A stretch of 64,000 bases of DNA from Microcosmobacter sp040493455 (GCF_040493455.1 NZ_JANFDA010000002.1:62001-126000), one strand, 5' to 3'; shown: positions 51,467-60,324, numbered from the stretch's first letter. A program made the numbers and translations. Notes: generated from the letters alone by a model not told the origin.

Positions 51467-52323
51467 TATACTACCATATTTTCGATTGGACATACTAAAA
51501 TTCCTTGGGCACCATTAGCTTTAAGTTCATCTATGATTTCCCAAAACTGACCTTTATTGATGACTGAATGCAATGAACTCCACCCCTCTTTTGCTAATGG
51601 CAAAATTGTTGGACTTTTCATACCTGGTAACACTTTAATGATATCATCTAGCTTATCATTTGGCGCATTGAGCAATATGTACTTTGAGTTTCTACCATTC
51701 AATACGGACTGAATCCTAAATTGAATACGCTCAAGAACTGCTTGACTTTCAGAAGAAATACTTGGAGATACTGCTAATACAGCTTCAGATTTGAGCAGTA
51801 CTTGAATCTCTTTCAAGTTGTTTTTGAAGAGTGTGCTTCCGCTAGACACGATATCACAAACTGCATCTGCTAGTCCTATATTTGGTGCAATTTCAACGGA
51901 GCCATTTATTATGTGTAGGTTAGCTGTAATATTTTCAGCATTCAAAAACTGATTTACGGTATTGGGATAGGATGTTGCGATTCGCATTCCTTCTAAATCT
52001 TGCAGTGTTTTTGCGACCGAATTCTTTGGTACTGCTATTGACACACGACATTTGGAAAACCCTAATTGCTCAGCAACTTGTATGTCTTTACCCTTTTCTA
52101 CAAGAATATTTTCGCCAATAATAGCGGCATCTACAACACCGTCTCTCAGGTATTGAGGAATGTCGCCATTGCGCAAATAGAACACTTCTAAAGGGAAGTT
52201 GCGTGCAGAAGCTTTGAGTTGGTCTTTTCCATTGTCAATGGAAATGCCAATGTCTTTAAGCAATTTCATGGAATCATCGTGAAGACGACCCGATTTTTGT
52301 ACAGCTATTTTTAATTTACTCAT
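51466..52323 (-). CDS. hisG: ATP phosphoribosyltransferase, long form
   Basis: First and feedback-regulated step of histidine synthesis. 285 aa from the ATG at 52323 (MSKLKIAVQKSGRLHDDS). N-terminal catalytic domains with LGFSKCRVSIAVP and DIVSSGSTLFKNNL. C-terminal ACT-like regulatory domain (about 210-285, APNDKLDDIIKVLPG, GWSSLHSVINKG, GAQGILVCPIE), so histidine inhibition is expected. The longer frame to 52404 would translate the attenuator and is rejected. Confidence 0.96.
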   Translation of the reverse strand: MSKLKIAVQKSGRLHDDSMKLLKDIGISIDNGKDQLKASARNFPLEVFYLRNGDIPQYLRDGVVDAAIIGENILVEKGKDIQVAEQLGFSKCRVSIAVPKNSVAKTLQDLEGMRIATSYPNTVNQFLNAENITANLHIINGSVEIAPNIGLADAVCDIVSSGSTLFKNNLKEIQVLLKSEAVLAVSPSISSESQAVLERIQFRIQSVLNGRNSKYILLNAPNDKLDDIIKVLPGMKSPTILPLAKEGWSSLHSVINKGQFWEIIDELKANGAQGILVCPIENMVV

Positions 52324-52380
52324 TTTAGTTTTTAAAGTGTCTGAGTAAATCTTTTTTGAGATATTCTTATTGATGGAAAG

Positions 52381-52412
52381 AAAAAACCCGTTTGATTTAC
52401 TCAAACGGGTTT
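52381..52412 (-). terminator. Attenuator terminator of the his leader
   Basis: AAACCCGTTTGA and TCAAACGGGTTT pair perfectly across a 5-nt loop, with six T on the minus strand after it. Located between the leader peptide and hisG. Confidence 0.85.
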
Positions 52413-52457
52413 AAAATATATCTTGGCTTTATTCAATACATTTTCAGCTCGCTTGAG
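52400..52457 (-). promoter_or_regulatory. Antiterminator pairing of the his leader
   Basis: CTCAAGCG (52450-52457, in the leader-peptide end) can pair with CGTTTGAG (52400-52407, the 5' arm of the terminator), with one G-U. A stalled ribosome on the His codons would leave it free, so the terminator could not form. Confidence 0.6.
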
Positions 52458-52500
52458 TGCAAGTATGAAAATGATGATGATGTAATTGAATAAAATTCAT
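52444..52500 (-). CDS. Histidine operon leader peptide
   Basis: Short frame ATG 52500 to TGA 52444, 18 aa: MNFIQLHHHHFHTCTQAS. Five His in the peptide, four of them in a row. It lies 120 bp upstream of hisG and just before the attenuator, so it fits a ribosome-stalling leader. Its end overlaps the antiterminator strand. This is too short for normal gene calling. Confidence 0.85.
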   Translation of the reverse strand: MNFIQLHHHHFHTCTQAS

Positions 52501-52565
52501 TTGTGTTTTGTTCTGAACAAATTTTCAGAAAAATATTTTACAATTCCAAGGGATTATAAAACTTT

Positions 52566-53381
52566 TTATTGGTTACCCAAAATTATTGGCATTCCAGACT
52601 CTCCTGAACCTATAACAATCACCTTACTATTCGGAGATTCTGATAGTTTCATAGTCGCTTCTATGCCCTTATCTTGAAGAATCTTATCCGTTAATGACGC
52701 ACTAAGAATTCTATTGGCATCTGCTTTTCCTTGGGCTTCTACTCTTTTTCTATCAGCCTCCTTTTCTTCAGTTTGAAGTAAGTACTTATATTTTTCCAGT
52801 TCTTGTTCTTTGGTTTTTTTGTCTTCAATTGCGTCCGTAATTTTCTTTGGTAACTCAATTTTTTCAACAAGAACCTGAATTAAATCTATATTTACCTTAG
52901 CCAAATCTGTTTTTGTTTGGCTTTGAATTTCATTTTGAATCGTGTTCTTTTTAGAAGAATATAATTCCTCAGCCGTATATTGACCAATTATACTCCTAGC
53001 AACTGAATTTATGGCTGGTTTAACTTTCCTAGAATAATATTCTTGCCCTACATTTTGATGCAGTTTACCTAAGCTTTGACGATTTGGTTTGAACTGAATG
53101 CTTAAGTCCACCTCAATCGGTAATCCATCTACAGATAATAATTCTTGTAAACTCTCTGGTACTGTTTGCTCTCTTACCTCGTATATAATCATACGGTTCC
53201 AAGGGGCTACTATATGAAACCCTTCTCCATAGGTATTCTCTATATCAACACCGCCACCAAATTGCTTATATAAAACTCCAGCTTCTCCTGAGCCAATAGT
53301 TACTGCTGATTTAGTTAATAATATGACTAACACAACCAATCCGACTATGATTGGTAGTCCAATTTTTGGTAATTTTTCCAT
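52566..53381 (-). CDS. Prohibitin-like SPFH/Band 7 membrane protein
   Basis: 271 aa. One N-terminal membrane helix (about 8-26), then an SPFH domain (SGEAGVLYKQFGGG, GFHIVAPWNRMIIYEVRE, KPAINSVARSIIGQY), then a coiled-coil (TEEKEADRKRVEAQGKAD). Such proteins form rings at the membrane and scaffold proteases or lipid domains. Adjacent to the vWA protein on the same strand; stands upstream of the his leader. Confidence 0.92.
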   Translation of the reverse strand: MEKLPKIGLPIIVGLVVLVILLTKSAVTIGSGEAGVLYKQFGGGVDIENTYGEGFHIVAPWNRMIIYEVREQTVPESLQELLSVDGLPIEVDLSIQFKPNRQSLGKLHQNVGQEYYSRKVKPAINSVARSIIGQYTAEELYSSKKNTIQNEIQSQTKTDLAKVNIDLIQVLVEKIELPKKITDAIEDKKTKEQELEKYKYLLQTEEKEADRKRVEAQGKADANRILSASLTDKILQDKGIEATMKLSESPNSKVIVIGSGESGMPIILGNQ

Positions 53382-53403
53382 TATGTATAAGTTTAGTTTT
53401 GTA

Positions 53404-55437
53404 TTAAATAAGTCCGTTATACTTTCTCATAAACCATTCTAGAGCTAAGCTAATAGCTATCAAGGCTAACAAGTATTTGAAATCGATTAAAGGTACGATA
53501 TTTTTATTGCTTTTTTGTATGATCGAGAATCGCTTATCGCTTAATAAATCATTAGCTAATTGACTGGTATTATCAATGAAATATGACTGACCATCGCTAT
53601 TAGTAGCTACTCGCCTTAGTTTTGTTACATTGGCGTTGAGGAATTGTTGTTCTACATTATAATCAAGGATATTGATAGAACCTGATCTGGAAATATTTTC
53701 ATCATTAACGCTTACCGTAAAGCTATATTCTCCTGATGAAATTCCGCTCAAATCTACTTCGTAGCTATTATTCTTTAAGATGAAAGGAATCGTAGATGTA
53801 GCATTATCAGCCTTGTTCTTGAGAGTTATATTGAGGTTTTTGCCACTATCAAATTCATAGTTCTTATTGAAATATTGCGCACTAATAATAACGTTATCAT
53901 TACCATTATAGAATGATTCATAATCAACATTTAATCGGCTACGCTTTTGATCTGAGCCTAAATATTGAATCAGCTTCCCTAGGAAATCATCAAAATCTTC
54001 AAATGAATTATTGTTTATATAATCTTGTGCTCTCCATTTCCAAATACCTTCCCCGAATAAAATAGCTTCTCGCTTTTGATTAGATTCAAACGTTGCTAAT
54101 AGCGGTTCGTTTGTATTATTTCCATTAATAGTTTTATACAGTATCGTTTCAAAAGGGATTGAAAATCTTAATTCTCCAAATTCTGAATCTAATGGTGGAT
54201 AGTCATCAAATCCTAAATCTTCAACAATAAATGTTGAGTAATTAATATTTAAAGTTGGCTGAAAACTCTCTGACTGCGAGGTGATTTCTTGCAAATAGTT
54301 AGACTGAATTCCATTTATTAACGACCAGTTTGTTTTTGTTCCTGTGATTATAAAGCTATTTAACTTCAACTGGTCTATAACATCAAAGACTTGTCTGAAT
54401 GCATTATTGGGTTGATACAAAATCACCATCTGATAATTGTCTGCACTTCTAAGAAAATCGTTAGGCTTTATAATATCTGCCTGCCGCTGCTCATTGTGCT
54501 CTATAGACTTTTTTAAAGCACCTAGGTCTGGGTGACTAATATCTGAAACCACAGCAACATTTGTCTTTTGATCAATAACTTCTACAGCAAAATTCTTAGC
54601 ATTATTAATCTTGTTTTTTTCATTCTGTAAAGGCACCAATTCTGCAACATAAGTTCTTACTCCTACACGATTAGCAGGTAGATTGGCAGTTATGATTTGT
54701 GATGTATTATCCTTATTGAATTGTAAGTTCTTTGAAAACACAGTTGCTGAACCACTACGAATCCTGAACTCAGTAGTTATAGGTTCTTCTCCATTGTAAA
54801 CTGCTATAACTTCGGTCGGAAATTTATTCTTAAGGTAGGCATACTTGTTGACATTTAGCTGCTGAATTTTTAAATCTGCATACTGAACAGTATCTCCGAG
54901 AACTACAGGATAGATTGGATCTTTGTAACGCTTTGCAGCAAATTCATAATCATTGCCATAGGTTTGGTTACCATCGGTTATGAACAACACTGGAGAAATG
55001 GAACCTTCATAAACTTCTGACAAGCGATTGAACGTCGTTGATAGATTAGATTGAGACTCATTGAATGATAGTGAATCACTTTGATTCATTTCATTTCCAA
55101 AGCTATAATACTCAATATTGAAACGCTCGCTTAACGTTTCATTTGATCTAAGTCCATTTAATAAGTCATCGACTTTACTTTCTTGATTTAAATACGAAAC
55201 AGATTCAGAATTATCAACCGCTACAATAAGGTTTGGCTTTTCATTATAAAAAGATGTTTGTTCAAACTTTGGGTTGATGAGTAGCAGCAGAATTGCAAAA
55301 ATGCTTAGGAATCTAAAAAAAGCTAGTATAATATATAATCGACTTGTTTTTTTGGTCTTATATATATACTGAAAAAGCGCTAGTGAAAGCGCTATTATTC
55401 CTGCTATTATAATATATAATAAAGTGTCTGTAGCCAA
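53404..55437 (-). CDS. Large von Willebrand A-like membrane protein
   Basis: 677 aa. Two N-terminal membrane helices (about 6-25 and 38-59), a vWA-like region with VAVDNSESVSYLN (incomplete MIDAS) and VLFITDGNQTYGND, long beta-rich periplasmic domains, and a C-terminal helix. It resembles Bat-type or TonB-linked vWA membrane proteins in Bacteroidota; exact role unknown. Together with the BatA-like gene at 23451, it shows the abundance of this type in the window. Confidence 0.83.
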   Translation of the reverse strand: MATDTLLYIIIAGIIALSLALFQYIYKTKKTSRLYIILAFFRFLSIFAILLLLINPKFEQTSFYNEKPNLIVAVDNSESVSYLNQESKVDDLLNGLRSNETLSERFNIEYYSFGNEMNQSDSLSFNESQSNLSTTFNRLSEVYEGSISPVLFITDGNQTYGNDYEFAAKRYKDPIYPVVLGDTVQYADLKIQQLNVNKYAYLKNKFPTEVIAVYNGEEPITTEFRIRSGSATVFSKNLQFNKDNTSQIITANLPANRVGVRTYVAELVPLQNEKNKINNAKNFAVEVIDQKTNVAVVSDISHPDLGALKKSIEHNEQRQADIIKPNDFLRSADNYQMVILYQPNNAFRQVFDVIDQLKLNSFIITGTKTNWSLINGIQSNYLQEITSQSESFQPTLNINYSTFIVEDLGFDDYPPLDSEFGELRFSIPFETILYKTINGNNTNEPLLATFESNQKREAILFGEGIWKWRAQDYINNNSFEDFDDFLGKLIQYLGSDQKRSRLNVDYESFYNGNDNVIISAQYFNKNYEFDSGKNLNITLKNKADNATSTIPFILKNNSYEVDLSGISSGEYSFTVSVNDENISRSGSINILDYNVEQQFLNANVTKLRRVATNSDGQSYFIDNTSQLANDLLSDKRFSIIQKSNKNIVPLIDFKYLLALIAISLALEWFMRKYNGLI

Positions 55438-55438
55438 A

Positions 55439-55999
55439 TTAGTTTTTAACTTTTATCAACTCAAACGAATCGCGAAATCGTTTAGCATTTGTATTATCTG
55501 ATTTATCTTTCAAGGCAATTGTTTGAATCATATATAACTTATAATCTACCAAAATAGACCACATAGATAACACGTACAAATCTCCCTGGTCTACCTCTAT
55601 TTTGTAAAAGCGTCCAGGATATCCATTAAATACAATTGATTCTTTACTCAACAGCGTACCCTTTACATTAGTCACAGCCCCATTTATAGAGTTTTCCAGT
55701 AGTGTGTTCTGTACTTCTGGTGAGTCTAGCCCTTCAGGAAAAAAACTTAATGGATACTGCGTAAAAGAACTCATGTACATAAGGTTACTATCGCTAGAAG
55801 TGGCTGTGCATGTATAAGTATGCATGACCACATTTCCTTTGGCAGTAGGTATATCTGTTGAGGCTTTTTCAGCATATGCTGGAAAATCAACACGATACCC
55901 AAAATCAGTATTCTTTACTGTATTCCAGTCTTGAGCTCCTATCAAAGAACTGAAAGAAACTGTAATAAAAAGGACTATGTATACGAGACGTTTCATCAT
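55439..55999 (-). CDS. Secreted protein of unknown function
   Basis: 186 aa. Signal peptide (MMKRLVYIVLFITVSFSSL, cut near IGAQ). Mature part has TDFGYRVDFPAYAEKAS and several beta strands; NGYPGRFYKIEVDQGD. No recognised domain. Only 1 bp separates it from the vWA-protein gene, so it is likely part of the same operon. Confidence 0.75.
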   Translation of the reverse strand: MMKRLVYIVLFITVSFSSLIGAQDWNTVKNTDFGYRVDFPAYAEKASTDIPTAKGNVVMHTYTCTATSSDSNLMYMSSFTQYPLSFFPEGLDSPEVQNTLLENSINGAVTNVKGTLLSKESIVFNGYPGRFYKIEVDQGDLYVLSMWSILVDYKLYMIQTIALKDKSDNTNAKRFRDSFELIKVKN

Positions 56000-56002
56000 T
56001 TA

Positions 56003-56749
56003 TTAAGTTAACATACCTCCATCAACGTTGAGTGTTTGCCCAGTTACATAAGCAGACATGTCACTGGCAAGAAAAACACAAGCATTTGCAATATCTTCTG
56101 GAGTACCTCCACGCTTTAATGGTATTGCAGCTCTCCAACCATCGACAGTAGCTTCATCTAATTTAGCTGTCATTTCTGTTTCTATAAAACCAGGAGCAAT
56201 CACATTACTTCTAATATTACGAGATCCTAGCTCTAAAGCTACTGACTTAGAGAATCCTATAATTCCTGCCTTAGACGCTGCATAGTTGGTTTGTCCAGCA
56301 TTTCCTTTCACACCAACTACAGAACTCATATTAATGATCGATCCTTTACGCTGCTTTAGCATTGTTCTCTGTACCGCTTTAGTCATATTGAAGACCGACT
56401 TCAGGTTTACTTCTATTACCTTATCAAAGTCTTCTTCAGAAATACGCATAAGCAAATTATCTTTAGTAATTCCTGCATTATTGATCAACACATCAATACT
56501 ACCAAATTCTTTTACAACTTCGGCAGCTAAGTCTTGAGCTTCGTCAAAACTTGCAGCATTGCTCTGATATCCTTTAGCTTTTACTCCTAAAGCATTGAGT
56601 TCATCCTCGAGTGCTTTGGCTGCATCGACAGAAGAACTATATGTAAATGCCACATTAGCACCTTGCTCTGCAAAAACTCTGGCAATTCCTTTACCTATTC
56701 CTCTACTTGCACCAGTGATTATAGCAGTTTTTCCTTCTAGTAATTTCAT
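56003..56749 (-). CDS. fabG: 3-oxoacyl-[ACP] reductase
   Basis: NADPH-dependent reduction step of fatty acid elongation. 248 aa. NADP-binding TGASRGIGKGIARVF, NNAGITKDNLLMRIS, catalytic Ser-Tyr-Lys in MSSVVGVKG and NYAASKAGIIGFSK, and AYVTGQTLNVDGGM at the C-terminus. Typical full length. Has a well-formed promoter. Confidence 0.95.
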   Translation of the reverse strand: MKLLEGKTAIITGASRGIGKGIARVFAEQGANVAFTYSSSVDAAKALEDELNALGVKAKGYQSNAASFDEAQDLAAEVVKEFGSIDVLINNAGITKDNLLMRISEEDFDKVIEVNLKSVFNMTKAVQRTMLKQRKGSIINMSSVVGVKGNAGQTNYAASKAGIIGFSKSVALELGSRNIRSNVIAPGFIETEMTAKLDEATVDGWRAAIPLKRGGTPEDIANACVFLASDMSAYVTGQTLNVDGGMLT

Positions 56750-56774
56750 TATTTATAATTGGATTAGTTGTTAC

Positions 56775-56803
56775 CAAATATAGCAAATACAAGTTGCATC
56801 AAA
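56775..56803 (-). promoter_or_regulatory. Promoter of fabG (-7 TATATTTG, -33 TTTG)
   Basis: Minus strand TATATTTG (56775-56782), 17-bp spacer, TTTG (56800-56803); leader of about 25 nt to the ATG. Confidence 0.6.
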
Positions 56804-56966
56804 TAAAAAAATCTCACAATTTATACCTAAAATTATTTTAAGACTTTAACACATTTTTTATAGCTAACGTTAAAACAAATAGCCTATTTTTTTTGTTGTT
56901 CTTTTCCTATTATTGCAAAACTCATAAGTATAATCGAGAATATAGTTTCAACATAATTTTAACAAA

Positions 56967-56981
56967 TGCAACTATGTTGCA
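56967..56981. promoter_or_regulatory. Operator-like palindrome before the ABC module
   Basis: TGCAAC-TAT-GTTGCA, perfect 6-bp inverted repeat, ending 2 bp before the -7 element of the ABC gene. Position and length fit a repressor site of the Fur/Zur size class (inference). Confidence 0.5.
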
Positions 56982-56983
56982 CT

Positions 56984-56991
56984 TATATTTG
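56984..56991 (+). promoter_or_regulatory. Candidate -7 promoter element of the ABC module
   Basis: TATATTTG, exact TAnnTTTG match, 25 bp before the ATG at 57017; immediately after the palindrome. Confidence 0.48.
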
Positions 56992-57016
56992 TGTGTATTT
57001 TAGCAAAAATGAAAGT

Positions 57017-57643
57017 ATGGTACAAACCTCAGACCTTACATACACATATAAAAATGGTGAGCAATTTAAGTTCCCGGATATAAACCTTAATGCTGGAGAG
57101 CATTTGGTTATTTTAGGTCCTTCTGGAATAGGAAAGACTACACTACTATATTTAATGGCTGGTCTTTTGCAACCCATTGAAGGTACTGTATCAATTTCAG
57201 GAACTGAGCTAAACTCATTATCGAGACGCAAAATTGATAGCTTCAGAGGTGAGAACATTGGGCTTATTTTTCAACAATATCATTTTATTAAATCTCTCAA
57301 TGTTGCTGAAAACTTACGCTTGCGGCAAAGTTTTCCAATAGACTCCAATGATAAGAAAAGACGATTTGAACTTGCTGAAAGATTAGGGTTAACGGAGCAC
57401 TTGGGTAAAAAGGTATCAACATTAAGCCAAGGACAGCAACAGCGACTATCGATAGCTTTAGGACTTATCCATAAGCCAAAAATCATTTTTGCAGATGAAC
57501 CGACTTCAAATTTAGACGATGTAAATTGTGATAAAGTAATTCAATTACTAAAAGAAGAAGCCGAAATTTGTAAGAGTAGCTTAGTAATTATCACACACGA
57601 TTCGCGTTTAAAACCTCACTTCCAAAACCAAATAATACTATGA
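57017..57643 (+). CDS. ABC transporter ATP-binding protein (LolD/MacB-type)
   Basis: 208 aa from the ATG at 57017 (MVQTSDLTYTYKNGEQ); the longer frame starts in the promoter palindrome. Walker A GPSGIGKTT (34-42), Q-loop in LIFQQYHFI, signature LSQGQQQRLS, Walker B IIFADEPTSNLD, and H-loop VIITHD. The LolD/MacB type drives FtsX-like permeases that move or act on substrates without full transport. Next gene overlaps by 4 bp. Confidence 0.92.
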   Translation: MVQTSDLTYTYKNGEQFKFPDINLNAGEHLVILGPSGIGKTTLLYLMAGLLQPIEGTVSISGTELNSLSRRKIDSFRGENIGLIFQQYHFIKSLNVAENLRLRQSFPIDSNDKKRRFELAERLGLTEHLGKKVSTLSQGQQQRLSIALGLIHKPKIIFADEPTSNLDDVNCDKVIQLLKEEAEICKSSLVIITHDSRLKPHFQNQIIL

Positions 57644-58953
57644 AAATAATTTATTTGGCATATAAGAATATGGTTTCTAAACCGCTCAATCTAATGTTGA
57701 GCCTTATGTTGTTAATGCTGAGTGTATCGTTAGTCACTTTTGTTTTGCAACTGAGTCAACAATTGGGTGGGCAATTAAACAAGAACATTGCTCCTTTTGA
57801 TATGGTGGTTGGTGCCAAAGGTAGTCCTTTGCAGTTGGTTTTATCTTCTGTACTTCATGTGGATGCGCCTACGGGTAACATTAAATTAAAGGAAGCTGAA
57901 TTCATAGAAAATCATCCTTTCGTGAAAACTGCTATTCCTGTTTCGTATGGTGATAGCTACAAGGGTTTTCGAATATTAGGAACAGAATCAGAATACCTTA
58001 GTCTTTATAATGCCAAATTAGCTGATGGTGAGCTATTTAAAACATCTTTTGAAGTGGTGGTGGGCAGTAATGTTGCTGAGCGCTTACAATTAAAAATTGG
58101 TGATAGCTTTATAGGAACGCATGGACTTATTGATTCGGGTGACGATGCTCATGATGAACATCCTTATGTTGTCACCGGAATTATAGAACAGACAGGTACT
58201 GTCGTCGATCAATTACTAATCACTACACTAGAAAGTATTTGGGAAAGTCACAATCATGAGGATGAAGATCACCATGATGAAGAGCAAGATGAAAGCCATG
58301 ACCATGATGAGGAGCATCATGATGATCACGATCATGATCACGAATCAGATGAATATCATCACGACGATGAAACTTCTGAACATAGTGATGAACACGAACA
58401 TGATGAAGAGAGAGAAATCACTTCATTATTAGTGAAGTTCAAAAACCCTCTTGGAATGGTTCAACTTCCTAGGTTTATAAATGAAAATACTAATACTCAG
58501 GCTGCCTTACCAGGTTATGAAATACAACGATTAACGAACCTGTTTGGATCTGGTGTAAAAACCATAAATGGTATCGCATTAGCCATATTATTGGTTTCTG
58601 CATTAAGTATTTTTATCAGTCTGCTAAAAACTATACGTGAAAGAAAGAAGGAACTTGCTTTATTGAGAACTTATGGACTTAGTACCAATCAAATTCTTTT
58701 ATTGGTATTTTCTGAAGGTATATTCTTAGCACTCATAGGCTTCATACTCGGATGGGTACTAGGTCGATTAGGCATCTGGGGTGTTTCTCAATATTTACAA
58801 GTTTCAAATGGATATCATCTACAAATATTAGGTCCTGACTTAACCGAGCTATTGTTCTTAGGCATTATATTTGTTATAACTATAATAGCCACTTTATTGG
58901 CTTCTATTTCAATTTTTAAATTAAACGTAGCTAAAACCCTATCTGATGCTTAA
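57640..58953 (+). CDS. FtsX/MacB-type ABC permease with a His/Asp/Glu-rich extracytoplasmic loop
   Basis: 437 aa. One N-terminal membrane helix (about 14-36), a large periplasmic domain, and three C-terminal helices (about 310-335, 362-385, 405-430). Between residues 204 and 258 lies a low-complexity stretch with about 16 His, mostly Asp/Glu around them (for example HHDDHDHDHESDEYHHDD), a common metal-binding device. It suggests zinc or another divalent metal as ligand. Permease and loop organisation suggest metal-dependent handling of an envelope substrate, or metal uptake/sensing. Confidence 0.88.
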   Translation: MKIIYLAYKNMVSKPLNLMLSLMLLMLSVSLVTFVLQLSQQLGGQLNKNIAPFDMVVGAKGSPLQLVLSSVLHVDAPTGNIKLKEAEFIENHPFVKTAIPVSYGDSYKGFRILGTESEYLSLYNAKLADGELFKTSFEVVVGSNVAERLQLKIGDSFIGTHGLIDSGDDAHDEHPYVVTGIIEQTGTVVDQLLITTLESIWESHNHEDEDHHDEEQDESHDHDEEHHDDHDHDHESDEYHHDDETSEHSDEHEHDEEREITSLLVKFKNPLGMVQLPRFINENTNTQAALPGYEIQRLTNLFGSGVKTINGIALAILLVSALSIFISLLKTIRERKKELALLRTYGLSTNQILLLVFSEGIFLALIGFILGWVLGRLGIWGVSQYLQVSNGYHLQILGPDLTELLFLGIIFVITIIATLLASISIFKLNVAKTLSDA

Positions 58954-59392
58954 TAAACAATTAATCTTACTCTTATCTTTTGTAGTGTTAACGACCACTT
59001 ATTCAACAGCTCAAGAAGAAGTAACTTGGAAAGATTTGGCTAATGTTGAATTTAATAGAGTGTATAATGAAGACTATGGAATTTTCTTTTTAACACCTGA
59101 TTTTGGGGATGGCGTAAGATTATATGAAGGCAAAGAGATTAGTATAAAAGGTTATTTCCTGGACATAGCCGGAAATGGTGAAATCGTTTTACTTTCAAAA
59201 CAGCCAATGGCATTATGTTTTTTTTGTGGTGGTGCAGGACCAGAAACTATAATAGAGCTGCATTTCAAAGAAAAACCTTCCTTTAAAACAGATCAAGTTA
59301 TTATAGTTAATGGAATACTAGAGCTTAATGCAGACAATGTAGATCGCTGCAATTATATCCTTAATAACGTTACAGGTCGATTAGCAGATTAA
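58946..59392 (+). CDS. Secreted protein with a CxxC motif, possibly DUF3299-like
   Basis: 148 aa. Signal peptide (LILLLSFVVLTTTYSTAQ). Mature beta-rich (OB-like) domain with KEISIKGYFLDIAGNGEI and MALCFFCGGAGPETIIEL (Cys91, Cys94). Two Cys in a CxxC pair could bind metal. It overlaps the permease gene by 8 bp, so the three genes are one operon. The domain layout resembles DUF3299 proteins, which I recall as partners of zinc-linked ABC systems; that match is not certain. Confidence 0.75.
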   Translation: MLNKQLILLLSFVVLTTTYSTAQEEVTWKDLANVEFNRVYNEDYGIFFLTPDFGDGVRLYEGKEISIKGYFLDIAGNGEIVLLSKQPMALCFFCGGAGPETIIELHFKEKPSFKTDQVIIVNGILELNADNVDRCNYILNNVTGRLAD

Positions 59393-59409
59393 ATTCTGCT
59401 AAGTAGTTT

Positions 59410-60282
59410 TTAACCTAAAACTTCTGCTACTCTTTTTCCGATTTCTGCAGGCGAATCCACAACATGAATACCGCATTCTCTCATGATACGCTTTTTAGCT
59501 TGAGCAGTATCATCACTACCTCCAACGATTGCTCCTGCATGACCCATTGTACGACCAGCTGGTGCTGTTTCTCCTGCGATAAACCCTACTACTGGTTTCT
59601 TACTTCCGCTAGCTTCATACCATTTAGCAGCATCTGCTTCTAATTGACCTCCAATTTCACCAATCATTACTACACATTCTGTCTCTGGATCATTGATTAA
59701 TAACTCAACAGCTTCTTTAGTAGTTGTTCCAATAATTGGATCACCACCAATTCCAATAGCTGTAGTAATCCCAAGACCTTGCTTTACAACTTGGTCAGCA
59801 GCTTCGTAAGTTAACGTACCCGATTTTGATACAATCCCAACTTTACCTTTTTTGAAAACAAAACCAGGCATGATACCTACTTTTGCTTCTTCTGGAGTAA
59901 TTACTCCTGGACAATTAGGACCAACTAATCGGCAATCTTTATCTTTAATATAATCTGCAGCTTTAATCATATCTGCTACAGGAATACCTTCTGTAATAGT
60001 AATAATAACTTTAATCCCAGCATCTGCTGATTCCATAATGGCATCGGCAGCGAAAGCTGGTGGTACAAAGATGATAGAAGTATCTGCTCCTACTTTTTCT
60101 ACAGCTTCTGCAACTGTATTGAATACTGGCTTGTCTAAATGTGTTTGACCTCCTTTTCCTGGTGTAACACCTCCTACTACATTGGTTCCATATTCAATCA
60201 TTTGACTCGCGTGAAACGTTCCTTCACTACCTGTAAACCCTTGTACGATTATTTTTGAATCTTTATTTACTAATACACTCAT
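59410..60282 (-). CDS. sucD: Succinyl-CoA ligase, alpha subunit
   Basis: TCA cycle enzyme: succinyl-CoA to succinate with ATP/GTP formation. 290 aa. CoA-binding QGFTGSEGTFHASQMIEYG, VGPNCPGVITPEEAKVGIMP, and phosphohistidine in GRTMGHAGAIVGG. Last gene of the minus-strand block; a separate -7-like element is just upstream. Confidence 0.96.
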   Translation of the reverse strand: MSVLVNKDSKIIVQGFTGSEGTFHASQMIEYGTNVVGGVTPGKGGQTHLDKPVFNTVAEAVEKVGADTSIIFVPPAFAADAIMESADAGIKVIITITEGIPVADMIKAADYIKDKDCRLVGPNCPGVITPEEAKVGIMPGFVFKKGKVGIVSKSGTLTYEAADQVVKQGLGITTAIGIGGDPIIGTTTKEAVELLINDPETECVVMIGEIGGQLEADAAKWYEASGSKKPVVGFIAGETAPAGRTMGHAGAIVGGSDDTAQAKKRIMRECGIHVVDSPAEIGKRVAEVLG

Positions 60283-60316
60283 GGTATCTAAATTATTTTA
60301 ATGATTTTATGCAGCG

Positions 60317-60324
60317 CAAAAATA
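60317..60324 (-). promoter_or_regulatory. Candidate -7 promoter element of sucD
   Basis: Minus strand TATTTTTG, exact TAnnTTTG match, 34 bp before the ATG, so sucD may be transcribed separately from the lpx block. Confidence 0.35.

Noticed and set aside
52324..52404. N-terminal extension of HisG
   Set aside because: It would translate the attenuator hairpin itself; the ATG at 52323 matches the usual HisG start.
53404..56749. Envelope protein operon including fabG
   Set aside because: The genes are on one strand and close, but fabG has its own promoter and a metabolic role; no evidence that they form one functional system.
56966..57016. ATG start of the ABC ATPase inside the palindrome
   Set aside because: The residues (MQLCCTYIC...) do not fit the family and overlap promoter elements.
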